This document shows, in pieces, positions 7,728-11,349 of a stretch of DNA of 11,349 bases. How positions within the stretch are numbered: the first letter of the stretch is position 1; the number at the start of each line of letters is the position of its first letter. The position numbers and the translations under genes are program-made. Origin of the DNA: Flavobacteriaceae bacterium (lineage in GTDB: Bacteria > Bacteroidota > Bacteroidia > Flavobacteriales > Flavobacteriaceae); assembly GCA_020347545.1 (NCBI GenBank), contig CP070731.1:1654802-1666150 (forward strand), in the 5' to 3' direction. The notes below the pieces were generated by a model. The model was not told the DNA's origin. It did no database searches and saw only the letters and a list, made by a program, of their open reading frames with translations.

Positions 7728-7735
7728 TACATTTG
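7728..7735 (+). promoter_or_regulatory. Bacteroidota -7 element for cvfB, implying a leaderless mRNA
   Basis: TACATTTG matches TAnnTTTG exactly and ends 5 nt before the cvfB ATG at 7741. Transcription from this type of element begins about 4-7 nt after the final G, so the transcript would start at or next to the start codon. No TTG is found at the usual 17-23 nt upstream; the nearest is 27 nt away. Confidence 0.5.
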
Positions 7736-7740
7736 CACCC

Positions 7741-8577
7741 ATGGAAAACGGTAAGATTCACAAGCTCAATATAGTCAGCAAAGATTCAAAGGGTTATACC
7801 CTTCAGGATGATAAAGAGAATCAGGTTTTCCTGCCTTTAACGGGAGTTGGGGAAGATTATTCTGAAGGCTCCTCGATGGAGGTTTTCATTTATAAAGATC
7901 GGGTCAGGGTGGTCAGCAGTAAACTGCCCATAGCAGAAGTTGACAATTTTGCATTTTTAAAGGTGAACTTGATAACCGATCACGGAGCTTATGTTGACTG
8001 GGGCCTTGAAAAAGATTTGTTTGTGCCTGTCGAAGAGCAGATGGAAGAACTGGTACAGGGAGAATCGTATGTGTTTTTTATTTATGAAGATGAAGATTCT
8101 GGTGCGATCAGAGGATCTCAACGTTTGGAGGATTTTGTGTTTTTTGACGAAATAGATGTCGAAAGAGGTCAGGAAGTTACTATTTTGCCTTTTAGAACAA
8201 GTCAACTTGGAGTAAATGTTGTGGTCAACAACCTTTATTTTGGTTTGATCTTTAATTCGGATATACACAAGGAGGTTCTGATTGGAAGCCCGACGAAGGG
8301 ATTTGTGAAGCAGATCAGGGAGGATGGAAAAATTGACATTGTGCTTGAACCCTTGGGCTATAAACAAAGCATAGATCCCGCCGCTCAAAAATTGTACGAT
8401 ACAATTAAGAAATCAGGCAATTATTTAGCACTTACAGACAAGAGCGATCCGGCCGAAATCCGAGAGGTTTTGGGACTGAGTAAAAAAGCATTTAAACGTG
8501 CCGTTGGCCATCTATACAAGAGTAAAAAGATAAAAATTACACCAGAAGGACTATACCTGACCGAAACCCCTAAATAG
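7741..8577 (+). CDS. cvfB: CvfB-like S1 RNA-binding protein
   Basis: The 278-residue protein has the layout of CvfB/YitL. An N-terminal S1-like barrel (about 1-60) is followed by a clear S1 domain (about 66-128, FLKVNLITDHGAYVDWGL). A further S1-like region (about 140-205) precedes a C-terminal winged helix (about 220-277, LGLSKKAFKRAVGHLYKSKK). CvfB proteins are cytoplasmic and bind RNA. In staphylococci CvfB affects virulence gene expression and in other bacteria its role is poorly defined, so a part in RNA turnover or translation here is inference. The family fold begins immediately (NGKIHKLNIVSKDSKGYTL), which supports the ATG at 7741 as the true start even though it lies only 5 nt after the -7 box. 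It is divergent from M61 and ends 9 nt from the end of the convergent desaturase gene. Confidence 0.9.
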   Translation: MENGKIHKLNIVSKDSKGYTLQDDKENQVFLPLTGVGEDYSEGSSMEVFIYKDRVRVVSSKLPIAEVDNFAFLKVNLITDHGAYVDWGLEKDLFVPVEEQMEELVQGESYVFFIYEDEDSGAIRGSQRLEDFVFFDEIDVERGQEVTILPFRTSQLGVNVVVNNLYFGLIFNSDIHKEVLIGSPTKGFVKQIREDGKIDIVLEPLGYKQSIDPAAQKLYDTIKKSGNYLALTDKSDPAEIREVLGLSKKAFKRAVGHLYKSKKIKITPEGLYLTETPK

Positions 8578-8586
8578 AAATATCCT

Positions 8587-9579
8587 TTAAACCATCGGAT
8601 TCATCCAATTAAACTGATGTTGGGTGTCGGGAACAACTATTCTCTCAGCAATTCTTTCCATTCTGTCAGGTAATTTCATCAAATAGTTCCGTGCTTTTTC
8701 AGCCTCCGCGTTTAACCCCGTGATTTTATCAATGCTCCAGGCTTTATTCAATTTTCTCAGAATGTCCACATAATCAAAACTGGTATAGACCCCGGCTCTT
8801 TGGGCTACTTCTGAAAACTTGTCAAATAAACTACCCTGAGATCCAAACGATTCACGAAGATGCATGGCCGGCATTGTAATTTTTAATTTCATCATATCAA
8901 AATAGGCCATCATCATCTCGCTGGGGTCAACTGTAAAAATCTGTCGGATAAATTCAGTATAGGCTTTGTGATGTCTCATTTCATCTCCCGCGATGATCTT
9001 ACACATTTTTCCAAGGTTTTTCATTCCCGCTTTTCTTGCAAGTTTAGCCACATTATTATGTGATATATAAGTCGCAAGTTCCTGAAAAGAAGTATAAACG
9101 AAATTCTTATAAGGGTCTCTGGCCGTACCAATATCAAAACCGTCGGCAATCAAATGCTGTGTTGTGATTTCAACCTCTCGCATATTTACTCTTCCCGATA
9201 AATAAATGTATTTATTCAGTACATCTCCGTGTCTGTTTTCTTCAGCCGTCCACATTCTTATCCATTTGGCCCAGCCGTTATCACCATTCTCCTCATGCTG
9301 ACTTACCCCGTCAAGATCCATTAACCATGATTCATAAGTGGGTAAGGCTTCCTCAGTGATCATATCTCCGACCAATGTGATCCAGAAATCATTGCCAAGA
9401 TCTTTCGAGATTTCTCTGATTTCTCTGACTTCTTCCATAAATGAATCAGATTGAGGATTCGGTAAAAAATCCGACGGTTGCCAGATCTTCTCAGGTGGGA
9501 TTAAGTAGTCATTCAAAAAGGAATCAACATTTTTTTCCAGGGTTTGCATGACTTCTTTACGTACGTTTTTGATAGACAT
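8587..9579 (-). CDS. Acyl-ACP desaturase (soluble di-iron, plant stearoyl-ACP desaturase type)
   Basis: This 330-residue cytoplasmic enzyme of the fatty acid desaturase type 2 family puts a cis double bond into acyl chains carried on acyl carrier protein, using O2 and reduced ferredoxin. All six di-iron ligands expected from the castor stearoyl-ACP desaturase are present: Glu76 (GDMITEEALPTY), Glu114 and His117 (WTAEENRHGD), Glu167 (YTSFQELAT), Glu200 and His203 (GDEMRHHKAY). Similarity to the plant enzyme extends through NKYIYLSGRVNMRE and AQRAGVYTSFDYVDIL. It lacks a transit peptide and is not membrane-bound. Position of the double bond (delta-9 is the family default) cannot be read. The gene is monocistronic here, tail to tail with cvfB. 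No Shine-Dalgarno is seen; an imperfect -7 box lies about 42 nt upstream. The family call is very secure. Confidence 0.95.
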   Translation of the reverse strand: MSIKNVRKEVMQTLEKNVDSFLNDYLIPPEKIWQPSDFLPNPQSDSFMEEVREIREISKDLGNDFWITLVGDMITEEALPTYESWLMDLDGVSQHEENGDNGWAKWIRMWTAEENRHGDVLNKYIYLSGRVNMREVEITTQHLIADGFDIGTARDPYKNFVYTSFQELATYISHNNVAKLARKAGMKNLGKMCKIIAGDEMRHHKAYTEFIRQIFTVDPSEMMMAYFDMMKLKITMPAMHLRESFGSQGSLFDKFSEVAQRAGVYTSFDYVDILRKLNKAWSIDKITGLNAEAEKARNYLMKLPDRMERIAERIVVPDTQHQFNWMNPMV

Positions 9580-9620
9580 CTTGATTTTTTTAGTGAGTTG
9601 CGAAGGTAATCAGATTTTCT

Positions 9621-9628
9621 CAAACTAT
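9621..9628 (-). promoter_or_regulatory. Weak -7 candidate for the acyl-ACP desaturase
   Basis: ATAGTTTG keeps the TTTG core, but the TA is one base out of register with TAnnTTTG. It would give a leader of about 37 nt before the ATG at 9579. No TTG at -33 was found. A sigma-70-like TATAAT occurs further upstream on the same strand (9661-9666) but is not the Bacteroidota type. Confidence 0.22.
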
Positions 9629-9696
9629 AGAGCCTGTGTTATCTATTTTGTTATTAACTCATTATAGCCTTGACGAATATTTAAGGTCTTATTCGA

Positions 9697-9726
9697 TTGG
9701 AAATCAAATGAAAATTTCTATTTTTA
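9697..9726 (+). promoter_or_regulatory. Candidate two-part Bacteroidota promoter for the channel-HlyD cluster
   Basis: TTG (9697-9699), a 19-nt spacer and TATTTTTA (9719-9726) match the Bacteroidota TTG / 17-23 nt / TAnnTTTG pattern with one mismatch at the last base. It is the only promoter in the window with both parts at good spacing. The predicted leader before the ATG at 9751 is about 20 nt. Confidence 0.4.
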
Positions 9727-9750
9727 GAGGTCCAAACCTTATTATTTGAA

Positions 9751-10191
9751 ATGCTTTTTAATATTGCAGTAGGATTATTCGTAATAGCTTTAACAGTAAC
9801 CATCCAGGGATATGGAACCGTATTCTGGATACGCAAAGTTAAAAAAAGAGGCGGTCTGGAATCCTTTGGTAAACATCGTAACAGATGGACACTTCTTCTT
9901 ATATCTTCATCTTTTTTCTTAATGTTTCTTCATCTTGTTCAAACCTCTATATGGGCGATATTATACTTGATTTTACCGGAAGTTACGGAATTTGAAACCT
10001 TTGAGAAATCCATGTATTTCTCTTTGGTTACGTTTACAACCCTGGGATATGGGGAAATAACAATTGGATCTTCTAACCGCATTCTTGCAGGACTCGAAGC
10101 CATCAATGGAATCACATTGATAGGGTGGTCAACAGCGTTTATGTTTGCTATCTTTCAGCAGATGCTGTTACACACAAAACAAATCAAATAG
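9751..10191 (+). CDS. Small potassium-channel-like protein (Ion_trans_2 pore)
   Basis: A 146-residue membrane protein with three hydrophobic segments: about 2-22, 46-75 (TLLLISSSFFLMFLHLVQ) and 108-137. Between the last two is a pore loop whose selectivity filter is Thr97-Leu98-Gly99-Tyr100-Gly101-Glu102 (FTTLGYGEITI), a variant of the potassium-channel TVGYGD. The pore unit is therefore a helix-pore-helix module with an extra N-terminal helix, and the channel would need to assemble as a tetramer. There is no RCK, cyclic-nucleotide or other cytoplasmic gating domain; the chain ends 9 or so residues after the last helix. Ion preference is inferred from the GYG and not proven. It lies 57 nt upstream of the HlyD gene on the same strand, so the two may share a transcript. 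The start is the first ATG after the promoter, and hydrophobic sequence begins at once. Confidence 0.82.
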   Translation: MLFNIAVGLFVIALTVTIQGYGTVFWIRKVKKRGGLESFGKHRNRWTLLLISSSFFLMFLHLVQTSIWAILYLILPEVTEFETFEKSMYFSLVTFTTLGYGEITIGSSNRILAGLEAINGITLIGWSTAFMFAIFQQMLLHTKQIK

Positions 10192-10248
10192 AAATCGCAC
10201 AAAATAATAGGGAATTCGAAAAAAATATGAGGAATAACTTGAAATGAT

Positions 10249-11322
10249 ATGGGAAAGGAAAAAAAATCTATTAAAAAAATAAGCTTTACAGTTTTAATCA
10301 TTTCGGCTGTGTTTTTTATTTGGTACGTTAGTGCAGATCGTCATACACCCTATACAGACCAGGCGAGAATACAAGGCCTTATAACCCCGGTCAGTCCCAG
10401 AGTCTCAGGATTTGTGACCGAAGTAAATATCAAATTGCATTCCAGGGTGAAGGCGGGGGATGTTTTGTTCCAATTGGATAAACGCCCTTTCGAGATTGCC
10501 ATTGACATGGCAGAAGCTGAAATAGACAATACAACACAATCCGTTGCTGCGAGTGGAGCTTCAGTAAAATCTTCTGCAGGGAAGCTAGGGGTTGCCAAGG
10601 CCCAGTTGGACAGGGCACAAAGAAACTGGGACAGGGTTCAAAAGGTGATGCGTGAGAATGAAGGCGCACTATCTGAGGCGGATAAAGATCAGGCTGAGAC
10701 AGCGTTACTTCAGGCCACCGAACAGGTTGCTTCGGCAGAGGCCAGTCTTGAGAGGGCCAAACAATCTTTGGGTGAGTCGGGCCCGGACAACCCAAAAATA
10801 AGGCGGGCGGTTCAAAAACTTGAAAAAGCACAACTTGACCTGGAATTTTCTACGGTTATCGCTCCAACTGATGGGGTCATTGAAAGTTTTGATGTCGATC
10901 TGGGCTATTACGCGAATGCGGGGCAGCCGATCACCACCTTGATATCCAGTTCTGATGTATGGATCCAGGCCAATTTAAAGGAAAACAATCTTTCAAAAAT
11001 GAACCTGGAGGATGAAGTAGAGTTCTCACTTGATATTGCACCGGGAAAAATTTATAAGGGAAGGGTAAGGAGTATTGGTTTTGGTGTAGCAACAGACCAG
11101 ACGAATAAGGGCGGATTACCATCGGTTTCAGAAAAAAAAGGATGGTTACAAGATCCACAGAGGTTTCCTGTTATCATTAGTTGTGACGATCCTGAGGTAA
11201 AGAATCTTTATCGATTAGGAGGTCAGGTAGATGTAGTGGTCTATACAGGAGATAATTTTTTGCTCAACTCAATTGCAGGTTTTAGATTAAGGTTTATTTC
11301 TATTTTGTCATATGTCAGGTAG
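10249..11322 (+). CDS. HlyD/EmrA-type membrane-fusion (periplasmic adaptor) protein
   Basis: This 357-residue adaptor is anchored in the inner membrane and links an inner-membrane transporter to the periplasm or an outer-membrane channel. A basic N-terminus is followed by one helix (about 11-29), then the EmrA-like stretch YTDQARIQG and the first half of the lipoyl domain (VSPRVSGFVTEVNI, about 48-61; VKAGDVLFQLD). An Ala/Glu/Gln-rich coiled-coil hairpin spans about 82-200. The second lipoyl half is STVIAPTDGVIESF (from about 200), and the beta-barrel runs to about 340 (LGGQVDVVVYTG). Length is normal for EmrA/YibH-like proteins. It has no signal peptide cleavage site or lipobox, so it stays membrane-anchored. 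The last 11 nt overlap the start of the next gene, which is probably its transport partner. The transported substrate is unknown. Translation from ATG 10249 places the membrane helix correctly. Confidence 0.9.
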   Translation: MGKEKKSIKKISFTVLIISAVFFIWYVSADRHTPYTDQARIQGLITPVSPRVSGFVTEVNIKLHSRVKAGDVLFQLDKRPFEIAIDMAEAEIDNTTQSVAASGASVKSSAGKLGVAKAQLDRAQRNWDRVQKVMRENEGALSEADKDQAETALLQATEQVASAEASLERAKQSLGESGPDNPKIRRAVQKLEKAQLDLEFSTVIAPTDGVIESFDVDLGYYANAGQPITTLISSSDVWIQANLKENNLSKMNLEDEVEFSLDIAPGKIYKGRVRSIGFGVATDQTNKGGLPSVSEKKGWLQDPQRFPVIISCDDPEVKNLYRLGGQVDVVVYTGDNFLLNSIAGFRLRFISILSYVR

Positions 11323-11349
11323 AATCAAAAAAATATCATTTTTATCAAT
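11312..11349 (+). CDS. Start of a gene overlapping the HlyD gene, cut by the window edge
   Basis: An ATG at 11312 opens a frame of 12 codons (MSGRIKKISFLS) that is still open at the right edge, overlapping the HlyD stop by 11 nt in another frame. Overlaps of this size are typical of coupled genes. The basic then hydrophobic start would fit an inner-membrane protein. In similar clusters the gene after an EmrA/YibH-like adaptor often encodes an FUSC-type or MFS transporter, but too little is visible to assign a family. Confidence 0.55.
   Translation, partial: MSGRIKKISFLS

Noticed and set aside
7957..8388. Minus-strand open frame of 143 codons
   Set aside because: Antisense to cvfB, no recognisable domain, and cvfB has full-length family features.
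9414..9430. Direct repeat of ATTTCTCTG
   Set aside because: It lies in the desaturase coding sequence and encodes the Arg-Glu-Ile doublet. It is ordinary coding sequence.
9742..9748. TTATTTG two nt upstream of the ATG at 9751, resembling a -7 box
   Set aside because: Transcription would start inside the gene, and the TA is out of register. The TTG-N19-TATTTTTA pair upstream is a better fit.
10350..11158. Minus-strand open frames opposite the HlyD gene
   Set aside because: They oppose a gene with clear family motifs, have low-complexity composition and no family resemblance. They are shadows of the real reading frame.
1..11349. Mobile element, CRISPR, tRNA or phage features
   Set aside because: No transposase, integrase, regularly spaced repeats, cloverleaf or attachment-site duplication could be seen by reading the sequence on both strands.

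Overview
The window looks like an ordinary chromosomal segment of a Bacteroidota bacterium, most likely a flavobacterium. The AT-rich base composition, the near absence of Shine-Dalgarno sequences, and several matches to the Bacteroidota -7 promoter element (TAnnTTTG) just upstream of starts all point that way. So does the gene content: an M61 peptidase with a PDZ domain, a CvfB-like S1 protein, a plant-type acyl-ACP desaturase and a compact EgtB. No rRNA, tRNA, CRISPR array, insertion sequence or phage gene was found. All complete genes are intact, and no gap between genes exceeds about 170 bases.

Layout. Bases 1-7632 form a leftward array. Read in transcription order it is: secreted M61 metallopeptidase, type II NADH dehydrogenase (ndh), egtB, egtD, a maltose/galactoside-type O-acetyltransferase, and an RND-superfamily exporter that runs off the left edge. 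M61-ndh (17 nt gap), ndh-egtB (66 nt gap) and egtB-egtD (TAATG stop-start overlap) could be one transcript. The acetyltransferase has its own good -7 box in the 129-nt gap after egtD. The RND exporter follows it directly, with an unusual non-ATG start. Divergent from M61 is cvfB (7741-8577), whose promoter suggests a leaderless mRNA. It converges with a gap of only 9 nt on an acyl-ACP desaturase (8587-9579, minus strand). From 9751 rightwards runs a plus-strand cluster: a small potassium-channel-like protein, an HlyD/EmrA-type membrane-fusion protein, and the first 12 codons of an overlapping gene that is cut by the window edge.

Biology. The clearest pathway is ergothioneine synthesis. EgtD trimethylates histidine and EgtB forms the C-S bond. 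No EgtA, EgtC or C-S lyase is visible here, which fits a short route that uses cysteine directly plus a lyase encoded elsewhere. The genes sit behind the NADH:quinone oxidoreductase, so a thiol antioxidant and a respiratory enzyme may be co-expressed. The other genes serve envelope and membrane functions: lipid unsaturation, export and ion flux. I found no clearly undescribed system. The points most worth checking are the EgtD pocket substitution, the non-ATG coupled start of the RND gene, the leaderless cvfB promoter, and the channel-HlyD-unknown gene cluster.
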